A stretch of 64,000 bases of DNA, taken from the NCBI RefSeq assembly GCF_902859895.1, contig NZ_CADIKM010000003.1:62001-126000 (forward strand), in the 5' to 3' direction. A program made the position numbers and the translations under genes. The notes beneath the pieces are model-generated. The model saw nothing but the letters and a program-made list of their open reading frames with translations, was not told the DNA's origin and did no database searches. Of this stretch, positions 1 to 10,127 are shown piece after piece; the stretch's first letter is position 1, and each line of letters opens with the position of its first letter. The DNA comes from Pararobbsia alpina. GTDB lineage: Bacteria > Pseudomonadota > Gammaproteobacteria > Burkholderiales > Burkholderiaceae.

Positions 1-959
1 GAGAAGTGGCCGACAAACCCGATGCGCCGGCGCTCGCCCTCGCGGGCGGGACGGTGCGTTTCGATCGTGTGAATTTCTCGTACGAACCGGCGCGCAGGAT
101 TCTCAAGGACGTCGACTTCACGATCGCCGCGGGAACGACGACCGCGGTCGTCGGTCACAGCGGCTCGGGTAAGTCGACGCTCTCGCGGCTGCTGTTTCGC
201 TTCTACGATCTCGATCTCGATCGCGCAAGCGGCGGCGGCATTATGATCGACGGCCAGGACATCCGCGACGTCACGCAGGATTCGCTGCGCGCGGCGATCG
301 GCATCGTGCCGCAGGACACGGTGCTGTTCAACGATACGATCTACTACAACATCGCCTACGGACGCCCGTCGGCGACCCGGGACGAAGTGATCGCGGCCGC
401 GCGTGCCGCGCATATCCACGATTTCATCGAGGGCCTGCCGGCCGGCTACGAGACGACCGTCGGCGAACGCGGCCTCAAGCTGTCCGGGGGCGAAAAGCAG
501 CGCGTCGCGATCGCGCGCACGGTGCTCAAGAACCCGTGCATTTTGATCTTCGACGAAGCGACTTCGGCGCTCGATTCAAAGTCGGAACGGGCGATTCAGC
601 ATGAACTCGGCCACATCGCGCAGAATCGCACGACACTGATGATCGCGCACCGGCTGTCGACGATCGTCCACGCCGAACAGATTCTCGTGATGGATCACGG
701 CCGCATCGTCGAGCGCGGCACGCATGACACGCTGCTCGCGATGGGCGGACTCTACGCGCAGATGTGGTCGCTCCAGCAGCGCGCGCAGGCGGCGACGGAG
801 CAGGCCGTGGAAGCGCTCGAAGCGGCGGGGGAAACGTTGGGTGGTGAGTCGGCGGCCAAGGAAGGGGATGCCGGCGCAAAGGTTGCCAGCAAGAAGGCTG
901 CGGACCAGGCCGCGGATGCACGGACCAGCCCAGTGATCGAAGCCGGCGTCGGGCGATGA
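1..959 (+). CDS. ATM1-type ABC exporter, C-terminal ATPase part (5'-truncated by window)
   Basis: The frame is open to the left edge, so only the nucleotide-binding domain is visible and the membrane domain lies outside. Counting from a GTG at base 6, Walker [10 protein letters not shown] is at about residues 50-58, the signature LSGGE near 159, Walker [13 protein letters not shown] near 180 and the H-loop IAHRLST near 215. The sequence fits the ATM1/HMT1 branch of half-transporters, inner-membrane exporters usually linked to glutathione or metal conjugates; the substrate is not readable here. A charged, Ala-rich tail of about 60 residues follows the domain. The stop is 7 bp before the LysR gene, so the two may be co-transcribed. 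Confidence 0.9.
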   Translation, partial: EVADKPDAPALALAGGTVRFDRVNFSYEPARRILKDVDFTIAAGTTTAVVGHSGSGKSTLSRLLFRFYDLDLDRASGGGIMIDGQDIRDVTQDSLRAAIGIVPQDTVLFNDTIYYNIAYGRPSATRDEVIAAARAAHIHDFIEGLPAGYETTVGERGLKLSGGEKQRVAIARTVLKNPCILIFDEATSALDSKSERAIQHELGHIAQNRTTLMIAHRLSTIVHAEQILVMDHGRIVERGTHDTLLAMGGLYAQMWSLQQRAQAATEQAVEALEAAGETLGGESAAKEGDAGAKVASKKAADQAADARTSPVIEAGVGR

Positions 960-966
960 GGGTGCG

Positions 967-1944
967 ATGGAACTGAAATGGCTCGAGGACTTCGTCTCGC
1001 TTGCCGAGACACGCAGTTTCAGCCGCTCCGCGGCGCTGCGCCATGTGACACAGCCTGCCTTCTCGCGCCGGATCCAGGCGCTCGAGGCATGGGTCGGCAC
1101 CGAGCTGATCGACCGCTCGACCTTTCCGACTCGGCTCACGCAAAGTGGTGAGGTCTTCCACGCGCAGGCACTGAGCATCCTCTCGCAGGCTCACGAGGCG
1201 CGTGCGCTGTTGCGCAGCCAGGAGGGCACGCCCGCGGCGACGATCGAGTTCGCCGTGCCGCATACGCTCGCGCTCACGTTCTTCCCGCAATGGCTCTTGG
1301 GAATCGAAGCTGAGTTGGGCCGCCTGCATACGCGGCTGCGCGCGCTCAATGTGCACGATGCCGTGTTGATGCTGGTCGAGGGTGGCGTCGATCTCGTAAT
1401 GGGCTATCACCATCCGGGCCAGCCGAGGCCACTCGATCCGGCGCGCTATGAGTCGGTCGTGATCGGCATGGAGCACGTCGCGCCGTTCAGTGCGCTCGAT
1501 GCCTCGGGCAAGCCGCGCTTTACCTTGCCGGGGACGCCGCAGGCGCCGACGCCATACCTGTCGTACACACCGAACGCCTATCTCGGCCGGATGACACAAC
1601 TGCTGCTCAGTAAGGCCCCCGAGCCGATCTATCTCGACAAGGTCTACGAGACCGATATGGCCGAAGGTCTCAAGGCGATGGCGCTCGCGGGGCACGGCGT
1701 CGCGTTTCTGCCGCATAGCGCCGCAGCTGATGCGGTCGCGAGTGGCCGGCTCGCGTCGCTCGACTACACGGATTCGGGCACGGCGGCCCCGAAGCCGGTC
1801 GGCGGTTTGTCGTTGACGATGGAGATCCGCCTGTATCGCGACAAGCTCGCGGTGCCGTCCGACGAGAGTCGACGCACGCTGGTGGACAAGCTCTGGCGGC
1901 AGGTGGCCGCGGCGCATGGCGAACGCTATGCAGAACTGACATAG
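967..1944 (+). CDS. LysR-family transcriptional regulator (HypT-like branch)
   Basis: A 325-residue LysR-type regulator. The N-terminal winged helix-turn-helix is at about residues 1-60 (SFSRSAALRHVTQPAFSRRI), followed by a substrate-binding-like effector domain. Wording of the HTH and of the segment around YTPNAYLGRM resembles the HypT/YjiE branch, whose E. coli member responds to hypochlorite; that specific role is inference. The ATG is preceded by GAGGGTGCG as ribosome-binding site. It starts 7 bp after the ABC exporter stop and is followed by 148 bp before gdhA, so it may regulate either neighbour. Confidence 0.88.
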   Translation: MELKWLEDFVSLAETRSFSRSAALRHVTQPAFSRRIQALEAWVGTELIDRSTFPTRLTQSGEVFHAQALSILSQAHEARALLRSQEGTPAATIEFAVPHTLALTFFPQWLLGIEAELGRLHTRLRALNVHDAVLMLVEGGVDLVMGYHHPGQPRPLDPARYESVVIGMEHVAPFSALDASGKPRFTLPGTPQAPTPYLSYTPNAYLGRMTQLLLSKAPEPIYLDKVYETDMAEGLKAMALAGHGVAFLPHSAAADAVASGRLASLDYTDSGTAAPKPVGGLSLTMEIRLYRDKLAVPSDESRRTLVDKLWRQVAAAHGERYAELT

Positions 1945-2092
1945 CGATATGTAGAAACAGCATTGGCTTTGCACGACCTGGGTTCTCACAATGCGTTGAG
2001 CCGTCGGATTCGTTCGACTGAAAAGCGCGGGCGCGCCGTGTCGTCACCTATCGAGACGATGCGGGGTCGGCCCGAGACACCCGGAGAAGCGA

Positions 2093-3385
2093 ATGTCCAT
2101 CGAACAACAACATGCACTGCCGTCCTATCTCAGGCCCGACCATCTCGGGCCATGGGGCATCTACCTTCAGCAGGTCGATCGTGTCGCCCCGTATCTCGCA
2201 CCGCGTCTGCAGCGCTGGATCGAGACGCTCAAGCGTCCCAAGCGCGCGCTGATCGTCGATGTGCCGATCCATCTCGATAACGGCACGGTCAAGCATTTCG
2301 AGGGATATCGCGTCCAGCACAATACGTCGCGCGGTCCCGGCAAGGGCGGTCTTCGTTTTCACCAGGACGTGACCTTGTCCGAAGTGATGGCGCTTGCCGC
2401 ATGGATGTCGATCAAGAACGCCGCGGTCAATGTGCCTTACGGCGGTGCGAAGGGCGGCGTGCGTGTCGATCCGCGCCAGCTTTCACTGAGTGAGCTCGAG
2501 CGGATGACGCGCCGCTACACGAGCGAGATCAATGTGATCATCGGGCCGAACAGCGATATCCCCGCTCCCGACGTCAACACCAATGAACAGGTGATGGCAT
2601 GGATGATGGATACCTACTCGATGAACCTCGGCCATTCGTCGACCGGCGTCGTGACCGGCAAGCCGGTCTCGCTCGGCGGCAGCCTCGGGCGGCGCGAGGC
2701 GACCGGGCGCGGCGTGTACGTGATCGCCTGTGAGGCGGCGCGCCAGATCAATGTCGAGGTCGAAGGCGCGCGCATCGCGGTGCAAGGTTTCGGGAACGTC
2801 GGCAGCACGGCCGCACGGCTGTTCGTCGAGGGTGGCGCGAAGCTCGTCACGGTCCAGGATCATACGGGCACGGTGATGAACCTCGGCGGGCTCGACGTCA
2901 CGGCGCTGAGCAAGCATGTCCTCGACACCGGCGGCGTCAGCGGCTTTGCCGGCGGCGAGAAGATTCCCGACGCGGACTTCTGGTCGATCGAGACTGAGTT
3001 CCTGATCCCGGCCGCGCTCGAGGGGCAGCTCACCGAACTCAATGCGCCGAAGATCCGTACGCAGATCGTCGTCGAAGGCGCAAACGGACCGACCACCCCC
3101 GAGGCCGATGACATCCTGCGCGAGAACGGCATCCTCGTGATTCCGGACGTGGTTGCGAACGCGGGTGGCGTGACCGTCTCGTATTTCGAGTGGGTGCAGG
3201 ATTTCTCGAGCTTCTTCTGGAGCGAAGACGAGATCAATCTGCGTCTCGACCGGGTGATGCGTGAAGCCTTCGCAGGTGTCTGGCAGGTCTCGCAGGAGAA
3301 GAGGGTATCGGTGCGGACCGCGGCGTTCATCGTCGCGTGTACGCGGATCCTGACCGCGCGGGATATGCGCGGGCTCTATCCTTGA
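2093..3385 (+). CDS. gdhA: Glutamate dehydrogenase
   Basis: Interconverts glutamate and 2-oxoglutarate plus ammonium in the cytoplasm, linking nitrogen and carbon metabolism. The 430-residue length is typical of hexameric enzymes. Visible motifs are [10 protein letters not shown] in the substrate domain, the catalytic-lysine segment PYGGAKGG near residue 115-122, and the dinucleotide fold motif VQGFGNVGS near residue 230. GGAGAAGCGA precedes the ATG. Coenzyme preference cannot be read with confidence. Its 3' end overlaps the convergent amidotransferase gene by 10 bp, so no separate terminator exists between them. Confidence 0.95.
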   Translation: MSIEQQHALPSYLRPDHLGPWGIYLQQVDRVAPYLAPRLQRWIETLKRPKRALIVDVPIHLDNGTVKHFEGYRVQHNTSRGPGKGGLRFHQDVTLSEVMALAAWMSIKNAAVNVPYGGAKGGVRVDPRQLSLSELERMTRRYTSEINVIIGPNSDIPAPDVNTNEQVMAWMMDTYSMNLGHSSTGVVTGKPVSLGGSLGRREATGRGVYVIACEAARQINVEVEGARIAVQGFGNVGSTAARLFVEGGAKLVTVQDHTGTVMNLGGLDVTALSKHVLDTGGVSGFAGGEKIPDADFWSIETEFLIPAALEGQLTELNAPKIRTQIVVEGANGPTTPEADDILRENGILVIPDVVANAGGVTVSYFEWVQDFSSFFWSEDEINLRLDRVMREAFAGVWQVSQEKRVSVRTAAFIVACTRILTARDMRGLYP

Positions 3386-4362
3386 ACGGTGATCGTGCCG
3401 GCCGCGCAGAGATCTTGCGCGGCCTTGGCACGCACGGCGGCCGGCACGGGCAGATTGACCTTGCCGGCGGCTTCGCCGTCCTGGAACATCACGAGGTCGC
3501 CGGGTTCGAGACGCGTCCAGACTTCATTGTCCGTCAGCGGCTGGGTGGCGATGACGGCGACCCGGTCTTCGGGTGTCGTGTAGTTCGCGAAGTCGACCGT
3601 CATGTCTTCATCGATCAGATGCGCGGTCGAGAACGGCCATTGCCGCACGAGGTAGTACAGGTGCGTCGAGCAATGGGCGAACAGCGCCTGGCCATTCGAG
3701 AGCAGGAAGTTGAACACGCCGTGGCGCGACACTTCGCGCGTGAGTTCTTCGATCGCCTTGAACAGCACGGGCAGCGCCGGCTGCGCATCGGGAAACCGCT
3801 CGCGCAGGCCCTGCAGGATCGCGCAGAACGCATACTCGCTGTCGGTGTTGCCCACGGGCTGGAAGACACCGGAGAGGGCCGGCTTGAATTGAGTCGGCTG
3901 AACGGTGACGACGGGGGGCGAAGCCGAGGTCGATGGTGCTGACGTCGAGGCCGTATTCGACATCGGGTTACGCTCCGCGCTGTCTTCCACCCTCCCGCCT
4001 TCGGGGAGATCCGCGAGTGGTTCGCGTTGCAGGTCGCCGTTATGCGCGAAGATCCAGTGCCGTCCCCACAGCTCACGCTGGAAGGGGTGGCAGTTCTCGA
4101 GCAGGATGCGCCCCTGCGTCGCCTTGCGGATATGCGCGATGGTGTTTTTGGACTTGATCGGGTAGCGCTTGACCAGTTCCGCGATCGGCGAGGTCGCCGA
4201 CGACTCGTGGTCGATGAAGAGGCGGCACGCCTTGTCTTCAAAAAACGCGATGCCCCAGCCGTCCGCATGATGGTCGGTGACGCCGCCGCGCTTGGCAAAG
4301 CCGGTGAACGAAAACGTTACGTCGGTTGGTGTCGCGCAATTCATTCCTAACAGTTGGCACAT
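3376..4362 (-). CDS. Class II glutamine amidotransferase (YafJ-like)
   Basis: The frame extends upstream to 4683, but the functional start is the ATG at 4362 giving Met-Cys-Gln-Leu-Leu-Gly: in class II amidotransferases Cys2 is the N-terminal nucleophile exposed after Met removal. The product is 328 residues. Other Ntn-hydrolase landmarks are [20 protein letters not shown] and FAHNGDL. It belongs to the stand-alone YafJ/EgtC-like group, which hydrolyses glutamine or acts on gamma-glutamyl amides; the acceptor is unknown. A low-complexity Ser/Thr/Pro insertion lies mid-protein. It is divergent from pyrC (115 bp between starts) and tail-to-tail with gdhA. Confidence 0.87.
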   Translation of the reverse strand: MCQLLGMNCATPTDVTFSFTGFAKRGGVTDHHADGWGIAFFEDKACRLFIDHESSATSPIAELVKRYPIKSKNTIAHIRKATQGRILLENCHPFQRELWGRHWIFAHNGDLQREPLADLPEGGRVEDSAERNPMSNTASTSAPSTSASPPVVTVQPTQFKPALSGVFQPVGNTDSEYAFCAILQGLRERFPDAQPALPVLFKAIEELTREVSRHGVFNFLLSNGQALFAHCSTHLYYLVRQWPFSTAHLIDEDMTVDFANYTTPEDRVAVIATQPLTDNEVWTRLEPGDLVMFQDGEAAGKVNLPVPAAVRAKAAQDLCAAGTITVQG

Positions 4363-4477
4363 GATGCAGGCGGGCGAGTCGCAAACGGTAAAGAGGCGAT
4401 TGCGAGCAAATCGAAACCGATTGCGGGCAAGCCGGTAAAATATGAGTTTGTCCGAGCATAGCATCCGACCGAACCCC

Positions 4478-5623
4478 ATGAGCACGATCTTTACGCCCCC
4501 CGTCTCGCCAGCTACGCCGAGCGCGAGCGATACCGCCGCATCGGTCCAGACCCTGACCCTTGCGCGTCCCGACGACTGGCACTTGCACCTGCGCGACGGC
4601 GCGACGATGGCCGCCGTGCTGCCGCATACCGCACGGCAATTCGGGCGCGCGATCGTGATGCCGAACCTGAAGCCGCCGGTCACGACCGTCGCTATGGCCG
4701 CTGCCTACCGTGCGCGGATTCTCGCTGCACTATCGGCCGCACCTTCAGGCGCACCCTCGGTCGCGACTTCAGGCGTCCCGTCGTTCGAGCCGCTGATGAC
4801 CCTGTATCTGACCGACAACACCCCGGCCGACGAAATCCGTCGTGCCGTGGAGTCGGGCTTCGTGCACGGGGTGAAGCTTTACCCGGCCGGCGCGACGACC
4901 AACTCGGATGCTGGCGTGACAAGTCTCGCCAAATGCGCACCGGCCCTCGAGGCGATGCAGGAACTCGGCCTGCCGCTGCTCGTGCACGGCGAAGTCACCG
5001 ATCCCGCGATCGACCTGTTCGACCGGGAAAAGGTCTTCATCGACAAGGTCATGATTCCGTTGCGGCGAGACTACCCGGCACTGCGCGTGGTGTTCGAACA
5101 CATCACGACCGCCGAGGCGGCCGCCTACGTCCGCGACGCGGAGGCGACACCGGGGCAGCTTGGCGCGACGATCACCGCACACCATCTGCTCTACAACCGC
5201 AACGCAATCTTCCAGGGTGGCATCCGGCCGCATTATTACTGCCTGCCCGTGCTCAAACGGGAAACCCACCGGCTCGCGCTCGTCGAGGCGGCGACCTCGG
5301 GCAATCCGCGCTTTTTCCTCGGCACCGACAGTGCGCCGCACGAGAAGGGCACCAAGGAAAACGCGTGCGGCTGCGCCGGCTGCTACACCGCGTTGCATGC
5401 GCTCGAACTCTATGCCGAGGCATTCGACCACGCCGGGGCGCTGGCCCGACTCGAAGGCTTTGCGAGCTTCTTCGGCGCGGACTTCTACCGATTGCCGCGC
5501 AGTCGCGAACAGGTCACGCTGCGCCGTGAATCGTGGGCCTTGCCGGCCGAAGTGCCGATGGGCGAGGGCGCCAAGCTCGTGCCGCTGCGCGCGGGCGAGC
5601 AAATAGCCTGGCGGCTCGCCTGA
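4478..5623 (+). CDS. pyrC: Dihydroorotase
   Basis: Zinc enzyme of pyrimidine synthesis that cyclises N-carbamoyl-aspartate to dihydroorotate. Seen: the metal motif DWHLHLRDG, the carbamylated-lysine segment [17 protein letters not shown], further ligand regions LLVHGEV and VFEHIT, and the catalytic Asp in LGTDSAPH. An in-frame ATG at 4442 exists, but the ATG at 4478 (MSTIFTPP) gives 381 residues, nearer the usual length of about 350. The extra residues are a disordered N-terminus plus an Ala/Ser/Pro insertion (residues about 85-100) absent from most homologues. RNase P RNA starts about 25 bp after the stop. Confidence 0.94.
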   Translation: MSTIFTPPVSPATPSASDTAASVQTLTLARPDDWHLHLRDGATMAAVLPHTARQFGRAIVMPNLKPPVTTVAMAAAYRARILAALSAAPSGAPSVATSGVPSFEPLMTLYLTDNTPADEIRRAVESGFVHGVKLYPAGATTNSDAGVTSLAKCAPALEAMQELGLPLLVHGEVTDPAIDLFDREKVFIDKVMIPLRRDYPALRVVFEHITTAEAAAYVRDAEATPGQLGATITAHHLLYNRNAIFQGGIRPHYYCLPVLKRETHRLALVEAATSGNPRFFLGTDSAPHEKGTKENACGCAGCYTALHALELYAEAFDHAGALARLEGFASFFGADFYRLPRSREQVTLRRESWALPAEVPMGEGAKLVPLRAGEQIAWRLA

Positions 5624-5630
5624 CGCTGCG

Positions 5631-5639
5631 TGCTAAACT
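5631..5639 (+). promoter_or_regulatory. Extended -10 promoter of rnpB
   Basis: TGCTAAACT reads as an extended -10 (TG-N-TAAACT) ending 10 bp before the predicted 5' end of the RNase P RNA. No good -35 is visible at the normal distance, as is common for extended -10 promoters. Inferred from position and consensus only. Confidence 0.5.
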
Positions 5640-5648
5640 CGCGTCCGC

Positions 5649-6044
<396 letters not shown>

Positions 6045-6066
6045 CCTTTTCGATTCAGACTGCCGC

Positions 6067-6092
6067 GACCCGCTTTTCGAGCGGGTCCTTGA
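6067..6092 (+). terminator. Probable rnpB 3' hairpin
   Basis: GACCCGCT (6067-6074), loop TTTCG, AGCGGGTC (6080-6087) form an 8-bp perfect stem about 25 bp after rnpB. The following tract CCTTGATC is only weakly T-rich, so it may be a processing barrier rather than a strong intrinsic terminator. Confidence 0.5.
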
Positions 6093-6185
6093 TCGGCTTC
6101 TTCGATTTTCTTCTTTGACCCGCTGGTTCGATCTGCTTTCGCGACCCGCTTCTTCGGTCGACTTCCCTGACCCGCCTGATCCGAT

Positions 6186-6608
6186 TCAGCCTTCGACGAT
6201 CTCGAACGAGTGCGTGAGCTCAGCCGTCTTCGCGAGCATGATCGATGCCGAGCAATACTTGTCGTGCGAGAGATTGATCGCGCGTTCGATCGTTGCCGGA
6301 TTCAGATCATGGCCGGTCACCACGAAGTGGAAGTGGATCTTCGTGAATACCTTCGGGTCTTCCGAGGCGCGATCGGCCTTCAGCGACACGGTGCAGCCGC
6401 GGATATCCTGCCGGCTCTTCTTGGCGATCATCACGACATCGTAGGCGGTGCAGCCGCCCGTGCCGAGCAGTACCATTTCCATCGGCCGCGGCGCGAGGTT
6501 GCGGCCGCCGCCTTCCGGCGCGCCGTCCATCGTGACGAGGTGACCACTGCCCGTCTCCGCGGCGAACGCCATGCCGTCCTTGCCCATCCAGCTGATCTTG
6601 CATTCCAT
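6186..6608 (-). CDS. OsmC-family peroxiredoxin-like protein
   Basis: A 140-residue OsmC/Ohr-superfamily protein, predicted cytoplasmic thiol peroxidase acting on hydroperoxides. The two conserved cysteines of the superfamily are visible in LGTGGCTAYDVV and IRGCTVSLK; they match the YhfA-like OsmC branch. The frame continues upstream to 6659, but ATG 6608 gives the standard beginning MECKISWMGKDGMAF. It stands alone, convergent with rnpB and divergent from the small-RNA/rplM region. Substrate is inferred from the family only. Confidence 0.87.
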   Translation of the reverse strand: MECKISWMGKDGMAFAAETGSGHLVTMDGAPEGGGRNLAPRPMEMVLLGTGGCTAYDVVMIAKKSRQDIRGCTVSLKADRASEDPKVFTKIHFHFVVTGHDLNPATIERAINLSHDKYCSASIMLAKTAELTHSFEIVEG

Positions 6609-6866
6609 TTCTTCGACCCCTGCGTGTGTCCAGGCAGGCATTGTAGCGGGGCTGCGCAAGCCGGGTGCGCGAGCCTGGTTTGGTGCGTTGCGTCATGACA
6701 CCGCACTGCGGGGTTTCCCTTGCCTTCTGGCTGCCCCGTCGGTGGTGCGGCGCAACCAGCACGAGGTCTTCTCGTTGAATTCGGCGATTTTGATGGGCAA
6801 TGCGGAAGAATCCACTCGCCGGTAATTATCCTGCTATGAAAATCAGAATTCGTAAACTTGGTCATC

Positions 6867-6895
6867 TTGCATCGCACAACGCGGCTCTTTATAAT
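6867..6895 (+). promoter_or_regulatory. Strong sigma-70-type promoter
   Basis: TTGCAT (6867-6872), a 17-bp spacer, and a perfect TATAAT (6890-6895). It lies in a region with no coding sequence and points to a transcript beginning near 6903 that meets an intrinsic terminator after about 90 nt. Confidence 0.75.
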
Positions 6896-6902
6896 TCCTT
6901 CC

Positions 6903-6992
6903 ATTGGTTGGCGCAGCTTGCCACCTCCGCATGTCTCCTCCACCCTCCTCCAAGAGTGGATTAAGCCCGAACCCCGCGTTTGGGCTTTTTTT
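6903..6992 (+). ncRNA. Candidate small RNA with anti-Shine-Dalgarno motifs
   Basis: A near-consensus promoter 7 bp upstream and an intrinsic terminator at the 3' end bracket about 90 nt without a plausible reading frame. The middle is pyrimidine-rich and holds CCTCC four times (6924-6928, 6937-6941, 6944-6948, 6947-6951), each complementary to the Shine-Dalgarno core. Trans-acting small RNAs with CCUCC loops are known in other proteobacteria, for example CcsR of Rhodobacter, so a translation-repressing role is plausible inference. The alternative is an attenuated upstream leader of rplM-rpsI, which starts 394 bp further on. I do not recognise a named family. Confidence 0.55.
6963..6992 (+). 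terminator. Intrinsic terminator of the candidate small RNA
   Basis: AAGCCCGAA (6963-6971), loop CCCCGCG, TTTGGGCTT (6979-6987) form a 9-bp stem with one G-T pair, and the T-run extends to 6992. Oriented for plus-strand transcription; no plus-strand gene ends upstream of it, which is why the short transcript is proposed. Confidence 0.8.
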
Positions 6993-7385
6993 CGCCCATG
7001 CGCACGGCATTGAGCATCCAGGCCGCTGTTGGCTCGATGTCGATCCCTGGCATGGGATGTCGTGCGGAAATCGCGATTCAAGCCGTGGTTTTGCGACCGC
7101 CGCAAGGCGAAACCATTGTCCGCAAGCAGTTTCGGCTTGCTCCAGACGGCCAAATTCCTTTAGAATTCAGGGTTTTCCGCAAATGCCCGCGGAAAAAGTT
7201 TCAGGGAGAGCCTGCGCGGATCGCGAGCGCGACGCTCCGAAACGCCCGATTTCCGCGGTATCCAGCCGGACCTAAAAAGTCCGCGCAAGGTTGCCGGACG
7301 GGAGCCGGGCAGATCGGAAGACGTTTAGCCGACGGCCACCAACAAGCAGGAAGCAAGCAGGGCACTGACTTATTTTGGATCGATC
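6993..7385 (+). other. rplM upstream region and long 5' leader, no gene seen
   Basis: No reading frame here looks coding. It contains a candidate promoter at 7137-7166 and, if that is used, a leader of about 210 nt before rplM. GC-rich inverted segments such as CCGCGGAAA and TTTCCGCGG (7188-7196 and 7250-7258) could fold the leader, but I cannot assign a known ribosomal-protein leader motif. Confidence 0.4.
7137..7166 (+). promoter_or_regulatory. Candidate rplM-rpsI promoter
   Basis: TTGCTC (7137-7142), 18-bp spacer, TAGAAT (7161-7166). Reasonable sigma-70 match placed 220 bp upstream of the L13 start codon, implying a long untranslated leader. Assigned from consensus only. Confidence 0.4.
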
Positions 7386-7814
7386 ATGAAGACTTTTTCC
7401 GCCAAGGCACATGAAGTGCAGCGCGAATGGTTCGTGATTGACGCGACGGACAAAGTTCTCGGCCGTGTCGCCAGCGAAGTGGCACGCCGTCTGCGCGGCA
7501 AACACAAGCCTGAATTTACCCCGCACGTCGATACGGGCGATTTCATCGTCATCATCAATGCCGGCAAACTCAAAGTAACCGGCAACAAGACGACGGACAA
7601 GAAGTACTACCGCCACTCGGGTTACCCGGGCGGTATCTACGAAACGACGTTTGGCAAGATGCAGGAACGCTTCCCGGGCCGTGCGCTCGAAAAAGCGGTC
7701 AAGGGCATGCTGCCGAAAGGCCCGCTCGGCTACGCCATGATCAAGAAGCTCAAGGTCTATGCTGACGCGACCCACCCGCATTCGGCTCAACAGCCGAAAG
7801 TGCTCGAGATCTAA
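7386..7814 (+). CDS. rplM: 50S ribosomal protein L13
   Basis: 142 residues, the standard length for L13, a large-subunit protein needed early in 50S assembly. Signature stretches include [17 protein letters not shown] near the N-terminus, [11 protein letters not shown] mid-protein and GMLPKGPLG. It is followed after 12 bp by rpsI, the universal bacterial L13-S9 operon. The Shine-Dalgarno is weak (TTTTGGATCG), fitting possible translational control through the long leader. Confidence 0.98.
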   Translation: MKTFSAKAHEVQREWFVIDATDKVLGRVASEVARRLRGKHKPEFTPHVDTGDFIVIINAGKLKVTGNKTTDKKYYRHSGYPGGIYETTFGKMQERFPGRALEKAVKGMLPKGPLGYAMIKKLKVYADATHPHSAQQPKVLEI

Positions 7815-7826
7815 GGGAGCCCCACT

Positions 7827-8219
7827 GTGATCGGTAATTGGAACTACGGTACGGGCCGCCGCAAGAGCGCGGTAGCGCGTGTCTTCATCAAGGCAGGCAA
7901 GGGCGACATCGTCGTCAACGGCAAGCCCATCGCTGACTATTTCTCGCGCGAAACGTCGCTGATGATCGTGCGCCAGCCGCTCGAACTGACGAGCCACGCG
8001 ACCACGTTCGACATCAAGGTCAATGTGACCGGCGGTGGCGAAACGGGTCAGGCAGGTGCGGTTCGTCACGGCATCACGCGTGCGCTGATGGACTACGACG
8101 CTACGCTGAAGCCGCAACTGTCGAACGCCGGCTTCGTGACGCGCGATGCGCGTGAAGTCGAACGTAAGAAGGTCGGTTTCCACAAGGCACGTCGCAGGAA
8201 GCAGTTCTCGAAGCGTTAA
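7827..8219 (+). CDS. rpsI: 30S ribosomal protein S9
   Basis: 130 residues; S9 sits in the 30S head and its C-terminal tail reaches the P-site tRNA. The start is GTG at 7827, giving the typical (M)[25 protein letters not shown] precedes it. The C-terminus carries the expected basic tail [10 protein letters not shown] strong terminator follows 55 bp later, ending the rplM-rpsI operon. Confidence 0.98.
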   Translation: MIGNWNYGTGRRKSAVARVFIKAGKGDIVVNGKPIADYFSRETSLMIVRQPLELTSHATTFDIKVNVTGGGETGQAGAVRHGITRALMDYDATLKPQLSNAGFVTRDAREVERKKVGFHKARRRKQFSKR

Positions 8220-8274
8220 TCGCTTCGGTCGCGCAGGTTCCCGCGCCGGCTGGCGGGTTCCTGGCAGCGAAACG

Positions 8275-8311
8275 AAAAAAGCCGCAAGTTCAAAACTTGC
8301 GGCTTTTTTTT
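8275..8311. terminator. Bidirectional-looking intrinsic terminator after rpsI
   Basis: GCCGCAAGTT (8281-8290), loop CAA, AACTTGCGGC (8294-8303), flanked by AAAAAA on the left and eight T on the right. A 10-bp perfect stem extended by A-T pairs; very strong for plus-strand rplM-rpsI transcripts. Confidence 0.95.
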
Positions 8312-8408
8312 GTGACTGACACAGGGGGCCTGCACTTGAAAAACCCCTTTGCCGACATGACGTTGCGATAAAGCCTACAATGGTGTCCAAAGCCTCTGGG
8401 AGAAGTCC

Positions 8409-8774
8409 ATGAATGCAGTAACCGATACCGCTGTCGCGGAAATGCCGATGCCGCTGGTGTTCACCGATAGCGCCGCTGACAAGGTCAAGCAGTTGATCGA
8501 TGAAGAAGGCAATCCGGCACTGAAGCTCCGCGTATTCGTCCAGGGTGGCGGCTGCTCGGGCTTCCAGTATGGATTTACGTTCGACGAGGAAGTCGGCGAC
8601 GACGATACCGTCATGACGAAGGCCGGCGTCCAGCTGTTGATCGACTCGATGAGCTACCAGTATCTGGTCGGCGCCGAGATCGACTACAAGGACGATATCA
8701 ACGGTGCTCAGTTCGTCATCAAGAACCCGAATGCAACCACGACCTGTGGCTGCGGTTCGTCGTTCTCGGTTTAA
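8409..8774 (+). CDS. erpA: Iron-sulfur cluster insertion protein ErpA
   Basis: A-type Fe-S carrier of 121 residues that hands clusters to apo-enzymes such as those of isoprenoid synthesis and respiration. The three conserved cysteines are present: one in [11 protein letters not shown] and two in the C-terminal [11 protein letters not shown]. The N-terminus has the short family extension before [26 protein letters not shown] precedes the ATG. It is monocistronic, bounded by strong terminators on both sides. Confidence 0.96.
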   Translation: MNAVTDTAVAEMPMPLVFTDSAADKVKQLIDEEGNPALKLRVFVQGGGCSGFQYGFTFDEEVGDDDTVMTKAGVQLLIDSMSYQYLVGAEIDYKDDINGAQFVIKNPNATTTCGCGSSFSV

Positions 8775-8830
8775 GAACAAGTCAGTGGTTGAGTGGGGAT
8801 GACGACGCGCTTTCGTCATCAGTCACGTTA

Positions 8831-8861
8831 AAAAAACGCCTCTCGACGAGGCGTTTTTTTG
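8831..8861. terminator. Intrinsic terminator after erpA
   Basis: AACGCCTC (8835-8842), loop TCGAC, GAGGCGTT (8848-8855), with A-run before and T-run after. It can serve erpA on the plus strand and anmK on the minus strand. Confidence 0.93.
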
Positions 8862-8916
8862 TTAACTGTCAACTGCTGCTTCGCCTCTCCTGTATCCCTC
8901 TGCCTGCGGCTCGCGG

Positions 8917-10035
8917 CTAGCGGGGATAAAGCGCACCGAGCACGCGTGGACCTCTTGCGCCCGTGACCGTCACGAGGTTGCCCGGCTCGCGCCGCGTGAA
9001 CCGGTAAGCGAGCCATGCGAACGCAAAGGCCTCGACATGATGGGGCGGCACGCCGAGCGCGGCGGTCGAATTCACCTCGGTACGCAAGCCCTTGCGGTTC
9101 AATGCTTCGTCGAGCATCGCCATCAATGCGGCGTTGTGTGCACCTCCCCCGCATACATAAAGCGCCGTGCAACCCTCCGCGTGGCGCGCGACATCGTTGG
9201 CAATCGTCTCCGCGGTCAATGCCGCGAGTGTGGCCTGGACATCGGCCGGCTCCGGCAGCACGGCGACTTCGCCGAGCCGCTGTGCAAGCCAGTCGGGATT
9301 GAAAAGATCGCGTCCCGTGCTCTTCGGCGGCGTGGCAACGAAATACGGATCGTCGAGCAAGGCGTCGAGCAGGTCCTCATCGACCGTGCCGCTTGCGGCA
9401 AATGCGCCGCCCTCGTCATAGGGCGTGCCGCGATGCTTCCCGACCCAGAAATCCATCAAGGCATTGCCGGGGCCGCAATCGAAGCCGGCGACCGAGCCGT
9501 CGGCGCGCAGTACCGTGATGTTGCTGATGCCGCCGATATTGCAGACCACACGCGTCTCGCCCTTGCGGCCAAACATCTTCGCGTGGAAAGCCGGTGCGAG
9601 AGGTGCGCCGTGACCGCCAGCGGCAACGTCGCGGCTGCGGAAATCGGCGATCACGTCGATGCCGCAGAGTTCGGCCAGCAAGGCGGGATTGTTGGTCTGC
9701 CGCGTGAAGCCGAGTTCAGGCCGGTGACGGATGGTCTGCCCGTGGACGCCGACACCGCGCACGTCGGCGGCGGCGAGGCCTGTCTTTTCGAGCAAGGCAT
9801 GGCAGACCGCCGCATACCGTTCGGCCAGAGCATTGGCGGCTCTCGCCTCGTGCTGGATTTCATCCGGCCCCGGGGCCTGGAGGCGATGCAGCAGGGTCTT
9901 GAGGTCCGCTGGAAAATCGGCGAAAGCTTCCGCCAGCACACGCGGATGCGCCGCATCGGCAAAGTCGACCGCGAGGCCGTCGACGCCGTCGAGGCTCGTT
10001 CCCGACATCAAACCAAAAAACACCTGCTGGGCCAT
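8917..10035 (-). CDS. anmK: Anhydro-N-acetylmuramic acid kinase
   Basis: Opens and phosphorylates 1,6-anhydro-MurNAc released during cell-wall turnover, giving MurNAc-6-phosphate. ASKHA-fold features: [15 protein letters not shown] at the N-terminus, [24 protein letters not shown] and [12 protein letters not shown] 10035 gives 372 residues, the family norm, and has AGGAG five bases ahead. An upstream ATG at 10131 would give 404 residues and overlaps the stop of the M23 remnant as ATGA, perhaps a relic of earlier coupling. Functionally linked to amgK and murU 12 kb away. Confidence 0.93.
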   Translation of the reverse strand: MAQQVFFGLMSGTSLDGVDGLAVDFADAAHPRVLAEAFADFPADLKTLLHRLQAPGPDEIQHEARAANALAERYAAVCHALLEKTGLAAADVRGVGVHGQTIRHRPELGFTRQTNNPALLAELCGIDVIADFRSRDVAAGGHGAPLAPAFHAKMFGRKGETRVVCNIGGISNITVLRADGSVAGFDCGPGNALMDFWVGKHRGTPYDEGGAFAASGTVDEDLLDALLDDPYFVATPPKSTGRDLFNPDWLAQRLGEVAVLPEPADVQATLAALTAETIANDVARHAEGCTALYVCGGGAHNAALMAMLDEALNRKGLRTEVNSTAALGVPPHHVEAFAFAWLAYRFTRREPGNLVTVTGARGPRVLGALYPR

Positions 10036-10127
10036 GGCTGCTCCTGGGAGTCGATCATCGGCGGAGCCAGGGCGCGCATCAGGGCGATCTGCCCGGTCAA
10101 GCGTTCGGTCTGCCGACGCAATGTTCG

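Noticed and set aside
526-1989. Minus-strand frame over the ABC exporter and LysR genes
   Set aside because: Arg-rich antisense translation without recognisable domains.
7272-8819. Long minus-strand frame spanning rplM, rpsI and erpA
   Set aside because: Crosses two strong terminators and three certain genes; antisense artefact.
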